Positions 40,432-50,063 of a DNA stretch of 64,000 bases are shown here, piece by piece. The notes under the pieces were generated by a model. It did no database searches and was not told where the DNA came from. It saw nothing but the letters and a program-made list of their open reading frames with translations. The first letter of the stretch is position 1, and each line of letters starts with the position of its first letter. The position numbers and the translations under genes are program-made. The DNA comes from Chitinophaga japonensis (GTDB lineage Bacteria; Bacteroidota; Bacteroidia; Chitinophagales; Chitinophagaceae), in the NCBI RefSeq assembly GCF_007830125.1, contig NZ_VLLG01000002.1, positions 1,682,550 through 1,746,549 on the forward strand, written 5' to 3'.

Positions 40432-41841
40432 ATGTCGAAACTGAAACTCACCGGAAAAGCGTTACGCAACATCGGCTTCCCAGAGGGGCCGGCCATCAGT
40501 GTGGCGATCACCCAAATGGAGCAACGGTTCAGGCACCATAGTGAAGAAGCCGCGCTGGAGATATTGCGGCAGGTGCTGTCAGACCCTATGGCATACCTGT
40601 GCGACGATGCTTTAAGAAAAGTAGCGGGCAGGCTGATAGAGGTGAAGGAGGATAAGGATATCCCGCTGAAGGAAATTCCTGTGCCCTATGAAATATATGG
40701 CGCAGGCTTTATTGAAACCGGCGCGCTGCAGCAAATGAACAACGCCGTAAGGCTGCCCGTGGCCGTGGCCGGTGCGCTGATGCCGGATGCTCACCAGGGC
40801 TATGGCCTGCCCATAGGCGGCGTATTGGCCGCCAGCAATGCCGTTATCCCATACGGGGTGGGGGTGGACATCGGTTGCCGCATGTGCCTGAGCATAGTGG
40901 ACCTGCCGGTGGCTTCCCTGGAAAAGCGGGCGGATAGCTTCATACGGGAGCTGACTACCCATACCCGCTTCGGTTCCGGCGCCTCCTGGGAAACCCTTAC
41001 GGACGATCCGGTGCTGGAAGATCCGCTTTTCCGGGAAATTCCCCTGTTGCGGCACCTGCATCACCGGGCGGCCGGGCAACTGGGCACCTCCGGCGGGGGC
41101 AATCACTTTGTGGAATGGGGCATCGTTCACATGACCGGCACCAACGATTGTCACCTCCCGCCAGGTATTTACCTGGGCCTGCTGTCCCACTCCGGTTCCC
41201 GTGGCCTGGGCGCCCAGGTAGCCACGCACTATACCCGCCTGGCCCGCGAGCTGTGCCCGCTGCCAAAGGAAGCGCAGCACCTGGCCTGGCTGGAGCTGGA
41301 CAGTGAAGCGGGGCAGGAGTACTGGCAGGCCATGAACCTGGCCGGCAACTATGCCAGCGCCTGTCACCACCTGATCCACCGGCGGCTGATAAAAGCTATG
41401 GGGGCGCAGTTGCTGGCCCGGGTGGAAAACCACCACAATTTTGCCTGGAAGGAAATGCACAACGGGCAGGAGCTGATCGTGCACCGGAAAGGAGCTACGC
41501 CTGCGGCCAAAGGCGTGCTGGGCATCATACCCGGCTCCATGACCGCCCCCGGTTATATTGTCCGGGGCAGGGGCGAGGCCGCATCCCTACATTCCGCCTC
41601 CCACGGCGCCGGGCGACAGTTATCCCGCACAAAGGCCGCGCAAACCATCACCCGGCATGAGCTGAACAAGCAGTTAACGGAGCAGGGCGTGGTGCTGATA
41701 GGCGGCGGCCCGGATGAGGCGCCGGCAGCGTACAAGAATATCAACGAAGTGATGGCCGCCCAGAGCAGCCTGGTGGATGTGGTAGGCCGTTTCCAGCCTA
41801 AAATTGTGCGCATGGCCGATGATGGCAGCCGGGAGGATTAG
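40432..41841 (+). CDS. rtcB: RtcB family RNA ligase
   Basis: A 469-residue RtcB, the GTP- and manganese-dependent ligase that joins 2',3'-cyclic phosphate and 5'-OH RNA ends. The metal-binding region MPDAHQGYGLPIGGVLA and VGVDIGCRMCLS (with the Cys ligand) is near 120-150, GGGNHFVEWG near 225, HSGSRGLGAQVA near 255, VENHHNFAWKEMHNG near 335, and the guanylylated His lies in LHSASHGAGRQLSR near 395-405. All key residues appear present. No RtcA or archease gene is adjacent. In bacteria RtcB repairs RNA after stress or toxin cleavage. Its stop is one base from that of the convergent acyltransferase gene, with no terminator between. Confidence 0.93.
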   Translation: MSKLKLTGKALRNIGFPEGPAISVAITQMEQRFRHHSEEAALEILRQVLSDPMAYLCDDALRKVAGRLIEVKEDKDIPLKEIPVPYEIYGAGFIETGALQQMNNAVRLPVAVAGALMPDAHQGYGLPIGGVLAASNAVIPYGVGVDIGCRMCLSIVDLPVASLEKRADSFIRELTTHTRFGSGASWETLTDDPVLEDPLFREIPLLRHLHHRAAGQLGTSGGGNHFVEWGIVHMTGTNDCHLPPGIYLGLLSHSGSRGLGAQVATHYTRLARELCPLPKEAQHLAWLELDSEAGQEYWQAMNLAGNYASACHHLIHRRLIKAMGAQLLARVENHHNFAWKEMHNGQELIVHRKGATPAAKGVLGIIPGSMTAPGYIVRGRGEAASLHSASHGAGRQLSRTKAAQTITRHELNKQLTEQGVVLIGGGPDEAPAAYKNINEVMAAQSSLVDVVGRFQPKIVRMADDGSRED

Positions 41842-41842
41842 T

Positions 41843-42966
41843 CTATACCCGGATGTAGATCTTTTTCCGGTCCATCCACCAGCCCAGCAGCCAGAACAGG
41901 CCTACATGGAACAGGGCAAACAGCAATGAACCAGGGTAGTTGCCGCCGATGGGCCGGAAAACGTGGGTGTATAGCCACCCGTACAGGTTTTGCTGCGGAG
42001 CGGTGCGCAGCAGCAGGTAGAGTTTTACCAGCACGCCGGACATGACGTAAATGAAGAGCGGGTTTTACCGAATACTTCGAAGAAGGAGGCGGCTTTTCGC
42101 CAGCCCCGGAACTCGATGGCGTACATCAGTATGGAAAGCACCAGCAGCGCGAGGCCTGTTGTATATAAAACGTAGGAGCTGGTCCATATCTTTTTATTGA
42201 TAGGAAATACCAGGTTCCAGCACAGGGCCGCAAATACCAGCACGCAGCCCGCGATCAGCAGCCCGCACAGCATCGGGTAATCCTTGCCTTTCTGTTGTAT
42301 GTAGGAGCCTGCCAGGTAACCAAAAATAACATTGCAGATGGCCGGCAGGGTACTGAGAATACCCTCCGGGTCAAAAGGCACTCCTTCCCCTTTGTACAGG
42401 TGCTGTTCCCCCAGCAGCCATTTATCCAGCCGCAGGCCGGCATACCCTTCCAGGCTATAGGGATCGCTTTGCCCGAAAGCCGGCAACAGCCACCAGTATG
42501 CCAGCAGCAGGCAGCCGACTATGACAAAAGACCGCCGTTCCCCCGCAAAATGGATGATCAGCGCCGCAAACCCATAGCAGAGGGCAATACGCGGCAGCAC
42601 CCCCATAATACGGAGCTGGGAAAGGGGCTTGAGCACCAGTTGGTTTTCCCCGTTCCAGCGGAAAAAGGGGAACCAGTTCAGGAGCAGCCCTATCCCGAAT
42701 ATCAGCAGGGTGCGCTGGCCGATCTTTTTTAGTGCGGCGGCATGCCCCTGGCCTGCGTACTTTTTCATGGAAAAGCTCATGGCATTGCCCACGGCAAACA
42801 GGAAAAAAGGGAATACCAGGTCGGTAGGCGTGCAGCCGTGCCAGGTGGCGTGCTCCAGCGGCGTGTAGACATAGGACCAGCTACCCGGGTTATTCACCAG
42901 GATCATAGCGGCCACAGTAAGGCCCCGAAATACATCGAGGGACAGGAAGCGTTGGGAATCGGTCAT
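41843..42966 (-). pseudogene. Heparan-alpha-glucosaminide N-acetyltransferase-like membrane protein, frameshifted
   Basis: A polytopic acyltransferase of the DUF5009/HGSNAT (NagX) type: RFLSLDVFRGLTVAAMILVN at the N terminus, HATWHGCTPTDLVFPFFLF with the putative active His, then about ten membrane segments. Two frames are needed. The first (42966 to about 42063) reads to FEVFGK and then turns to RSSFTSC; the second (from about 42066 to 41843) continues NPLFIYVMSGVLVKLYLLL as expected. One base is missing in an A run (T4 at 42063-42066 on the plus strand). It may be a real pseudogene, a homopolymer sequencing error, or a -1 slippage site (AAAAC). Its start codon overlaps the sigma factor stop, so the two form an operon. 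Confidence 0.82.
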
Positions 42967-43460
42967 CAGGAAGCGATCTGTTGCTTTAGCATTTTCCGTG
43001 CAAAATGTATCCGGCTTTTAATGGTGCCCATGGGCTCATGGAGCATATCGGCGATCTCGTAATACTTAAAGCCTTCATAATAGAGCAGGAAGGGACGTTT
43101 GAACAATACCGGGAGCCGGTAGATGGCATATTGAATATCTTTCATCCGCAGGCTGCTTTCAGCCTCGTTAATGACATAGGAATGCTGCAGGCGGGCAAGG
43201 TCCCGGAGCGCCTGCTCCTGGAACAGTTGTTGCTTGGCCCTGCGGCGGTAATGGTTAATGAACAGGTTGCGCATGATGGTGAAAAGCCAGGCACGTATAT
43301 TAGTGCCTTCCATGTATTTTTCCTGGTGCATCAGGGCGCGGTACATGGTTTCCTGGTACAGGTCGCGGGCGGCCTCCGAATCTCTGGTAAGCACTATAGC
43401 AAAAGGCTTCAGAAAATCTGACTGGTGGAGCAACAGGTCAGCAAATTCGGGGGATGACAT
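42966..43460 (-). CDS. ECF RNA polymerase sigma factor
   Basis: A 164-residue extracytoplasmic-type sigma-70 factor. Region 2 appears as LKPFAIVLTRDSEAARDLYQ, RALMHQEKYMEGTNIRAWLF and IMRNLFINHYRR, and region 4 as LLYYEGFKYYEIADMLHEPM with GTIKSRIHFARKMLKQQ. The type resembles RpoE-like factors that control small regulons in Bacteroidota. There is no anti-sigma gene; the downstream partner is the frameshifted acyltransferase, which overlaps by one base. A short dyad 12 bases before the ATG may be an operator. Confidence 0.92.
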   Translation of the reverse strand: MSSPEFADLLLHQSDFLKPFAIVLTRDSEAARDLYQETMYRALMHQEKYMEGTNIRAWLFTIMRNLFINHYRRRAKQQLFQEQALRDLARLQHSYVINEAESSLRMKDIQYAIYRLPVLFKRPFLLYYEGFKYYEIADMLHEPMGTIKSRIHFARKMLKQQIAS

Positions 43461-43472
43461 GCTGGTAGGATT

Positions 43473-43487
43473 TTAGCTGATAGCTAA
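43473..43487. promoter_or_regulatory. Dyad TTAGCT-gat-AGCTAA before sigma gene
   Basis: A perfect 6-bp inverted repeat with a three-base centre, 12 bases before the ATG of the ECF sigma gene. It may be an operator. The rest of the 360-base gap to 43821 holds only the promoter box at 43725. Confidence 0.35.
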
Positions 43488-43724
43488 TTTAAACAATTTC
43501 CGGGAGATCTCCTAAAAAATAAACCCTGTCATGTCGGAAGAAACGAGTATTTTGCTTGATTTTCATACGGCTAGTGATGGTTTTTAATGTCAGATGATAT
43601 CGCAGATACATCGGGACTAACTAAAATTTAATTGTGACCGGGATGAATTCCGTTGATTTCCCCGATAAAAGGCAGGTTTTTCATACCCGGCTTCATTCGG
43701 TCAATGCAAATATGTTATTTTTAA

Positions 43725-43732
43725 TAGATTTG
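43725..43732 (+). promoter_or_regulatory. Promoter -7 box TAGATTTG of exopolysaccharide locus
   Basis: An exact TAnnTTTG match with a predicted leader of about 83 bases before the SLBB exporter gene. It is the likely start of the exopolysaccharide operon. Confidence 0.45.
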
Positions 43733-43820
43733 CACCTGGTTTGCCCCGACCCGGCAGCCTGGTGATGGAGTAGGGAGGCTATCATATTAAAAAATTCGAG
43801 AAAGTATATTCGATAAATTC

Positions 43821-46319
43821 ATGCTTAAGAAGATATTACTGTTACAACTGTGCCTGATTGCTGGTTTTTGTGTAACTGCCCTGGCGCAGGTGCCGTCAAC
43901 AATGTCCGCAGAACAGTTAAAACAGATGAAGGTGGATGATTTGTCCGATGATCAGGTACGCCAACTGGTAGCGAGGATGAAGCAAAGTAATATTTCTTTC
44001 GATCAGATAGATGCGTATGCCGCCCAGAATGGAATACCGGATTCGGAAGTCAGCAAGCTGAAGGCCCGCATTCAACAAATGGGACTGGACAAGGAATTGA
44101 CTGGTAAAACAAGCAAGGATAGCAGTGATGGGGATTATGATGACCAGATGCGCGAGGTAAATGACTCTACAGATTACTGGAATGAGCGCCTGAAGCGGCT
44201 GCAAAGCCGGGAGGACTATGAGCGGGAGTTGCGCCGCAGGAAAATATTCGGAACGGAGCTGTTCAGTAACAAGAACCTTACTTTTGAGCCGAACCTGCGC
44301 ATGCCTACGCCTCCCAACTATCGTATCGCCGCTAATGATGAATTAATTATAGATGTATACGGCTATTCCGAAGTACAACACCAGTTGAAAGTTACGCCGG
44401 ATGGTCATGTACGCATCCCTTACCTGGGGCCGGTATATGTGAATGGCCTTACCATGGAAGAGGCCCGTACCCGGATTACCAGGCAGCTCTCTTCTATTTA
44501 TGGAGGTATTAAAACGGGTAACACCTTTGTACAGATCTCCCTGGGTAATATCCGCAGCATCCGGGTGCTGTTGATAGGAGAAGTAGAGCGGCCGGGCACC
44601 TACAGCCTGCCCAGCCTGGCTACGGTAGCCAATGCCCTGTATGTATCCGGCGGCCCCGGTGAGAACGGGTCTTTCCGGAATATAGAAGTGATCCGCAACG
44701 GGCAGACGGCGGCAACATTTGACTTGTATGACTTCCTGGCGCATGGCGACCTTACCAATAACATTGTATTACAGGACCAGGATATTGTAAAGATAAACCC
44801 TTACAAGACCCGCGTGGAGCTGGTAGGTGAGGTGAAACGCCCCGCTATCTTTGAAGCAAAAGAAAATGAAACCCTGCAGCAGATACTGGATTATGCCGGT
44901 GGCTATACCGACAAAGCCTACCGGGAGGTGATACGCGCCAACCGTGTCACAAACCGGCAGCGGGAAGTCGTGAACGTGTCGGCCGATGAGGTGGCCAGCT
45001 TTCGCCTGAAATCCGGGGATAAGTTCTTTATAGACTCCATATTGAACCGCTTTACCAATCGTGTAATTATTAGTGGCGCCGTGTTTCACCCTGGTTATTA
45101 TGCCCTGGAAGAGGGCATGACCGTGGGGGACCTGATCCGCAAGGCGGACGGGGTAAAAGAAGAAGCCGCACTATCCCGCGGCGTGATCCGCCGTTTGCAG
45201 GATGATTATACACCGGCTATGATCAGCTTTAATGTGCAGGATGTCATTAGTGGCCGGCAAAACCTGTCGCTGCAGCGGGAGGACAGCGTGATCGTGTATT
45301 CCAAGATAGACCTGCGGGAACCGTACCAGGTGAGGATCCACGGGGAGGTGAACCAGCCCGGTCAGTACGTATATGCAGACAGCATGCAACTGGAAGACCT
45401 GATCCTGATAGCTGGGGGCCTCAGGGATGCCGCTTCCCTGAAGCACGTGGAGATAGCCCGGCGTATACGCAATAATATAGCCGATTCTTCAGATACCCGG
45501 ATGGCCATTATCCGGCAGTTTGATATTAATGCGGACCTGAGCAATAACCCGGATGCAGCAGCGTTTAGCCTGCAGCCTTTTGATGAGGTGACGGTGCGTA
45601 AATCGCCATCTTATGCGGAACAAGCCAATATCGAAGTAGGAGGCGAAGTATTATATCCCGGTCAGTATACCATCAATTCCAAGCGGGAACGTATTTCTGA
45701 CATCATTCAACGTGCCGGTGGCCTGCGCCCCGAGGCTTACCCGGAAGGGGCTGTATTGTTGCGCAAAACCTTTGTGAATGAATCCGACAGCGCTTATCTT
45801 ACCAACAAGCTGGAGGTGTTCTATAATAAACTGGAAGATAGCACGGACATCGCCAGGCTGAAGATCGCTATGGAGCGCAAGGAACAACTGCTGGGTATTA
45901 ACCTGGACCAGATACTAAAGAACCCCGGTTCCAAGTATGACCTGTTGCTGGAAGAAGGGGATGTGCTGAAAATACCTAAGAAGCTGCAGACGGTGCAGGT
46001 TTTCGGGGAGATCTACTTCCCCAAAAAGGTACGGTTTGATAAAAGTATTGGTTTCCGGGATTATGTACGCGGGGCCGGCGGCTTTACTACCCAGGCTTTA
46101 AAGCGTCGTAGTTATATTGTATATGCCAATGGTGAGGTAAAGAATACGCGGAAAGTCCTTTTCTTCAACAGCTATCCTAAGGTGAAGCCGGGTGCGGAGA
46201 TATATGTGCCGAGCAAGAAAGAGCGAAAGGGATTGAGGGGGCCGGAGGCTATAGGTATAGCGAGTGGGTTGGCGTCAGTAGCATTAATTATTGTTACATT
46301 ATTGGATAAGATTAACTAA
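43821..46319 (+). CDS. SLBB-domain polysaccharide export protein (Wza-type)
   Basis: An 832-residue outer-membrane-directed export protein. Signal peptide to about residue 22 (ALAQVPST), then a helical spacer, a poly-export domain near 170-245 (YRIAANDELIIDVYGYSEVQ, TPDGHVRIPYLGPVYVNGLT), and some six SLBB domains (for example VLLIGEVERPGTYSLPSLAT, VELVGEVKRPAIFEAKENET, VRIHGEVNQPGQYVYADSM). It ends with one membrane segment (IGIASGLASVALIIVTLL). It should form the channel for the polysaccharide made by the genes downstream. At over 800 residues it is much longer than Wza of Escherichia coli but normal for Bacteroidota. Confidence 0.92.
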   Translation: MLKKILLLQLCLIAGFCVTALAQVPSTMSAEQLKQMKVDDLSDDQVRQLVARMKQSNISFDQIDAYAAQNGIPDSEVSKLKARIQQMGLDKELTGKTSKDSSDGDYDDQMREVNDSTDYWNERLKRLQSREDYERELRRRKIFGTELFSNKNLTFEPNLRMPTPPNYRIAANDELIIDVYGYSEVQHQLKVTPDGHVRIPYLGPVYVNGLTMEEARTRITRQLSSIYGGIKTGNTFVQISLGNIRSIRVLLIGEVERPGTYSLPSLATVANALYVSGGPGENGSFRNIEVIRNGQTAATFDLYDFLAHGDLTNNIVLQDQDIVKINPYKTRVELVGEVKRPAIFEAKENETLQQILDYAGGYTDKAYREVIRANRVTNRQREVVNVSADEVASFRLKSGDKFFIDSILNRFTNRVIISGAVFHPGYYALEEGMTVGDLIRKADGVKEEAALSRGVIRRLQDDYTPAMISFNVQDVISGRQNLSLQREDSVIVYSKIDLREPYQVRIHGEVNQPGQYVYADSMQLEDLILIAGGLRDAASLKHVEIARRIRNNIADSSDTRMAIIRQFDINADLSNNPDAAAFSLQPFDEVTVRKSPSYAEQANIEVGGEVLYPGQYTINSKRERISDIIQRAGGLRPEAYPEGAVLLRKTFVNESDSAYLTNKLEVFYNKLEDSTDIARLKIAMERKEQLLGINLDQILKNPGSKYDLLLEEGDVLKIPKKLQTVQVFGEIYFPKKVRFDKSIGFRDYVRGAGGFTTQALKRRSYIVYANGEVKNTRKVLFFNSYPKVKPGAEIYVPSKKERKGLRGPEAIGIASGLASVALIIVTLLDKIN

Positions 46320-46349
46320 TCCGGTAACATCCAAATTTATCAGGTCTAT

Positions 46350-47429
46350 ATGGAATCCTCAACATCTTTTACACCTATGCAAGAAGATGATACTTCCTTA
46401 AAACATTTTATTCTCAAAACAGTAGAATGGATTAAGTATTTATGGCGTAAACGTTTGTGGTTAATTTTAGCGGGAGTTATTGGGGCCGTACTTGGGCTTT
46501 TTTTTTCATTAGCTACGGCGCCCAAATACAAAGCAACACTTTCATTTGTGTTGGAGGACAGCGACTCTAACCCATTAGGTGCTTATGCAGGGATCGCCAG
46601 TCAATTTGGAATTAATTTGGGAATAGGCGGGAGTAGTGGCATTTTTTCAGGAGATAACATACTTGAGTTTTTAAAATCAAAGTTAATGATTGAGAAAACA
46701 CTATTGTTGCCAGTTCAAGTTAATGGTAGAAAGAAGACTTTAGCTGATCTTTATATTGAGATGAATGATCTTAGAAAGTCATGGTCCAGAAAGAAAGGAT
46801 TAAAGAATATTCATTTTCCCGTCTCTTTAAAAAGGGGGAAATTTAGTCTTCAACAAGATAGCATCCTCGGGGTTATACATAAAGATCTACTTAAAGAAAA
46901 TCTTACTATCGTTAAGCCTGATAAGCAACTTAACTTTATTGTTGTTGAATGCACAACAAAAAATGAAGTATTTTCAAAAAACTTTGTAGAAAAGCTGGTC
47001 AATGAAGCAACAATTTTCTATGTGAAGACGAAGACGCAGCGTTCTCAATCAACTATTGACAGACTTCAGGGGAAAGCAGATTCAATAGAGGCTCTATTAA
47101 ATCAAAAGACATACTCAGTCGCATCAGCTCAGGATATGAATCTTAACCCGGCTAGAAACTTAGCCCGTGTATCCACAGAGGTGGCTGCAAGGGACAAGTA
47201 TGTATTACAGACAATATATGCAGAAGTACTCAAAAACTTAGAGATCAGTAAAATGGCAATGGCACAGGAGTCACCAATAATACAGATTGTTGATATTCCT
47301 ACTCTTCCTTTGGAGAGAAAAAAGTTAGGCATTTTACCAGGGATGCTTCTTGGAGGATTTCTGGGAGTATTCTTATTAATACTGGGAATATCTTCTTTAC
47401 AAGCTTATAGGAAGATTATAACACAGTAA
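46350..47429 (+). CDS. Wzz-type chain length determinant protein
   Basis: A 359-residue polysaccharide co-polymerase of the inner membrane. A cytoplasmic start leads to the first membrane segment (about 37-57, LWLILAGVIGAVLGLFFSLA) and the Wzz signature ATAPKYKATLSFVLED. The periplasmic domain includes a coiled coil (TKTQRSQSTIDRLQGKADSI). The second membrane segment lies near 328-352 after a Pro-rich stretch (PTLPLERKKLGILPG). No BY-kinase domain is fused, and none is encoded nearby. From this gene on, the DNA becomes markedly AT-rich. Confidence 0.9.
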   Translation: MESSTSFTPMQEDDTSLKHFILKTVEWIKYLWRKRLWLILAGVIGAVLGLFFSLATAPKYKATLSFVLEDSDSNPLGAYAGIASQFGINLGIGGSSGIFSGDNILEFLKSKLMIEKTLLLPVQVNGRKKTLADLYIEMNDLRKSWSRKKGLKNIHFPVSLKRGKFSLQQDSILGVIHKDLLKENLTIVKPDKQLNFIVVECTTKNEVFSKNFVEKLVNEATIFYVKTKTQRSQSTIDRLQGKADSIEALLNQKTYSVASAQDMNLNPARNLARVSTEVAARDKYVLQTIYAEVLKNLEISKMAMAQESPIIQIVDIPTLPLERKKLGILPGMLLGGFLGVFLLILGISSLQAYRKIITQ

Positions 47430-47440
47430 AGCACAGACCT

Positions 47441-48730
47441 ATGCCCTCTTTTTTACATAAAATTGCAGTTATTGGGCTTGGTTATGTAGGATTGCCACTA
47501 GCTATTGAATTCGGTAAGAAGTACAAAGTCCTTGGATTCGACACTAACAAAAGAAGAATTGAAGACTTATACTCAGGGAAAGATATTACAAAAGAGGCGA
47601 ATATAGAAGAGCTTTCTAAAGTACTACGAAGAGAACCGGCACATAACAAAGGTTTGTTCCTTTCAAGTAGTCAACAAAATCTCAGAGAGTATAATACATA
47701 TATAGTAACAGTACCAACACCTGTTAATCAGTTTAAAGCTCCGGATTTATCCCATCTCTTGAAGGCTACTAAAATGTTAGGGAAAGTATTGAAGAAGGGT
47801 GATATCGTTATATATGAGTCCACTGTATATCCAGGTTGTACTGAGGATGAATGTGTTCCCGTACTGGAGCAAAACTCGGGATTAAAATTCAACAGGGACT
47901 TTTTCTGTGGATATTCGCCTGAGCGCATTAATCCGGGCGATAAAGTGAATACACTAACAAAAATAAAGAAAGTAACTTCTGGTTCAACTCCTGAAATAGC
48001 AGAAGTAGTTGATTCCTTGTATAGAAGTATTATTAAGGTAGGTACATACAAGGCTGTGAGCATCAAAGTAGCAGAAGCATCCAAAGTTATAGAGAATGCG
48101 CAACGTGATGTCAATATTAGCTTTATTAATGAGTTGGCCCTTATTTTTGATAAAATAGGGATTGACACAAATGATGTTATAGAAGCAGCGGCAACAAAAT
48201 GGAACTTCTTGAAATATACACCTGGTTTAGTAGGGGGGCATTGTATCGGAGTTGATCCTTATTACTTAGCGCATAAAGCAGAGGTTTTGGGATATCATCC
48301 ACAGGTAATTCTGTCGGGAAGACGGGTAAATGATTACATGGGAATGTTTATTGCCAATAAGGTAATTAAGCTAATGATCAAGAAAGGTGAAAAGATAGAG
48401 GGGGCACAAGCTCTTATTTTAGGTATTACCTTCAAAGACAACTGCCCTGATATAAGAAATTCAAAGGTTATTGATATATATAAGGAGCTTCTGCAATTTG
48501 GACTTACTGTAGATGTCTATGATCCATATGCAGTTAAAGAGGATGTCAAGAAGCAATACGATATTACTTTATTGAATAAAGTAACCCAAAAATATGACAC
48601 TATAATTGTAGCGGTTGCCCATGAAGAGTTTAAATTTTTTGATTATAAGTCAATTAGAAAAGGAGAGCACACCGTTATTTTTGATGTTAAGGCAATATTA
48701 GATCGTAGATTAACTGATGGAAGACTATAA
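47441..48730 (+). CDS. Nucleotide sugar dehydrogenase (TviB/WbpO-like)
   Basis: A 429-residue UDP-sugar 6-dehydrogenase that makes a uronic acid by two NAD-linked oxidations. IAVIGLGYVGLPLAIEFG is the N-terminal NAD site; YESTVYPGCTED and FCGYSPERINPGD are family signatures; the catalytic Cys is in LVGGHCIGVDPYYLAHKAE near 266-270, and CPDIRNSKVIDI near 340 belongs to the third domain. Sequence features fit UDP-N-acetyl-D-glucosamine or galactosamine dehydrogenases (TviB, WbpO/WbpA type) better than UDP-glucose dehydrogenase, which implies a HexNAcA residue in the polymer. Composition is AT-rich like its neighbours. Confidence 0.92.
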   Translation: MPSFLHKIAVIGLGYVGLPLAIEFGKKYKVLGFDTNKRRIEDLYSGKDITKEANIEELSKVLRREPAHNKGLFLSSSQQNLREYNTYIVTVPTPVNQFKAPDLSHLLKATKMLGKVLKKGDIVIYESTVYPGCTEDECVPVLEQNSGLKFNRDFFCGYSPERINPGDKVNTLTKIKKVTSGSTPEIAEVVDSLYRSIIKVGTYKAVSIKVAEASKVIENAQRDVNISFINELALIFDKIGIDTNDVIEAAATKWNFLKYTPGLVGGHCIGVDPYYLAHKAEVLGYHPQVILSGRRVNDYMGMFIANKVIKLMIKKGEKIEGAQALILGITFKDNCPDIRNSKVIDIYKELLQFGLTVDVYDPYAVKEDVKKQYDITLLNKVTQKYDTIIVAVAHEEFKFFDYKSIRKGEHTVIFDVKAILDRRLTDGRL

Positions 48731-48770
48731 GAATGTAGCAGGACATTACTAAAATGAGAAAAAGGTAAGA

Positions 48771-50063
48771 ATGTTTCGATTCATTAAAAATAGAAATCTT
48801 ATAAGAAGTTTTTTCATTTATAATAAGTCTATACTGGAAAACTTTTTCTCCTTGTCAATTATACAAGCCTTAAATGGAATACTACCTTTGATCGCTATTC
48901 CATATTTGCTGAAGATTATACATCCAGAAAAATATGGGCTTATTAATATCTCTCAGGCAGTTATTTATTATTTCCAGATTTTGGTTGATTATGGCTTTAA
49001 TATGACTGCTACCAGGCAAATTGCTATTCATAGAGATGACTTATCCAAAATATCATCAGTTTTTTCTGCAGTACTACTTATTAAGCTGTTTATTATAGTT
49101 ATAGGCATATTTGTACTTGCTGTTATTATCTGGCTTGTTCCTGATTTCCGTGATAATAGTATGTTATTTTATTTGACCTATCTGACTGTTATTGGATATG
49201 CATTCCTACCCACCTGGTTTTTTCAGGGAATAGAGAAGATGAAGCACCTGACTGTCCTAAACCTCATTGCGAAGATCTTGTTTACGTTGATGATTTTTAT
49301 CTTCGTTAAAAAAGAAAGCGACTATTTATTGGTACCTGTTTTTACGGGCCTGGGATTTATTATTAGTAGCGGCATCGGAATTTTTATTGCCTGCTATAGC
49401 TATAAAATCAGCATTAAGCGTGTTAGTCTAAAGGAGATACAGTATCAGTTGCGAGACAGTTTCCCAGTTTTTATATCGAATTTTTCTATATCGTTTTATA
49501 GAAGTGCAAATCCAATTTTACTAGGTTTTTTTACTAATGCCGTGACTGTTGGATACTACTCCGTTGCAGAAAAACTTATAAAAGGATTACAGGCTATTGT
49601 TAATTCTTTGGCGCAAGCTCTCTTTCCTTACATGAGCAGAAAATTGGAAACATATGAAACAATTTCCGGAAAACTTAAAGCTATCTTAAGGCCAACAAGA
49701 TATATTTCAATTGGACTTATACTGGTAAGTGTGTTTGTCTTCCTCACGGCTCCTTATTGGATAAGGTTATTTATCCATTCCCAGAATCGGGAGGTAACAA
49801 CTTGCTTGCGAATATTAAGTTTTGTAGTAACACTAGGCGGTGTAAACTACTTACTTGGATTCACTGGTCTTATTAATATGAATCAGAGAAAGAGCCTGAT
49901 GTTCTATGTAGTTATAAGTGGAGTGATAGCTATTTTTTCCGCATCACTTCTCTCCTGTTATATTGGATTGGTAGGGGCGGCATACTCAATGCTATTAGCA
50001 GAAGCAGTGTTGCTTATTTTGATTTTGTTAAAATATCGTTCATTAAAGACACAAGAACAATGA
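48771..50063 (+). CDS. Wzx-type oligosaccharide flippase
   Basis: A 430-residue MOP-superfamily flippase with about 12 membrane segments. The opening FFSLSIIQALNGILPLIAIP followed by YLLKIIHPEKYGLINISQAV is the typical Wzx N terminus; GYAFLPTWFFQGIEKMKHL is a second family mark. It should flip the lipid-linked repeat unit to the periplasm for Wzy. Its stop overlaps the start of the polymerase gene by four bases. Confidence 0.9.
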   Translation: MFRFIKNRNLIRSFFIYNKSILENFFSLSIIQALNGILPLIAIPYLLKIIHPEKYGLINISQAVIYYFQILVDYGFNMTATRQIAIHRDDLSKISSVFSAVLLIKLFIIVIGIFVLAVIIWLVPDFRDNSMLFYLTYLTVIGYAFLPTWFFQGIEKMKHLTVLNLIAKILFTLMIFIFVKKESDYLLVPVFTGLGFIISSGIGIFIACYSYKISIKRVSLKEIQYQLRDSFPVFISNFSISFYRSANPILLGFFTNAVTVGYYSVAEKLIKGLQAIVNSLAQALFPYMSRKLETYETISGKLKAILRPTRYISIGLILVSVFVFLTAPYWIRLFIHSQNREVTTCLRILSFVVTLGGVNYLLGFTGLINMNQRKSLMFYVVISGVIAIFSASLLSCYIGLVGAAYSMLLAEAVLLILILLKYRSLKTQEQ

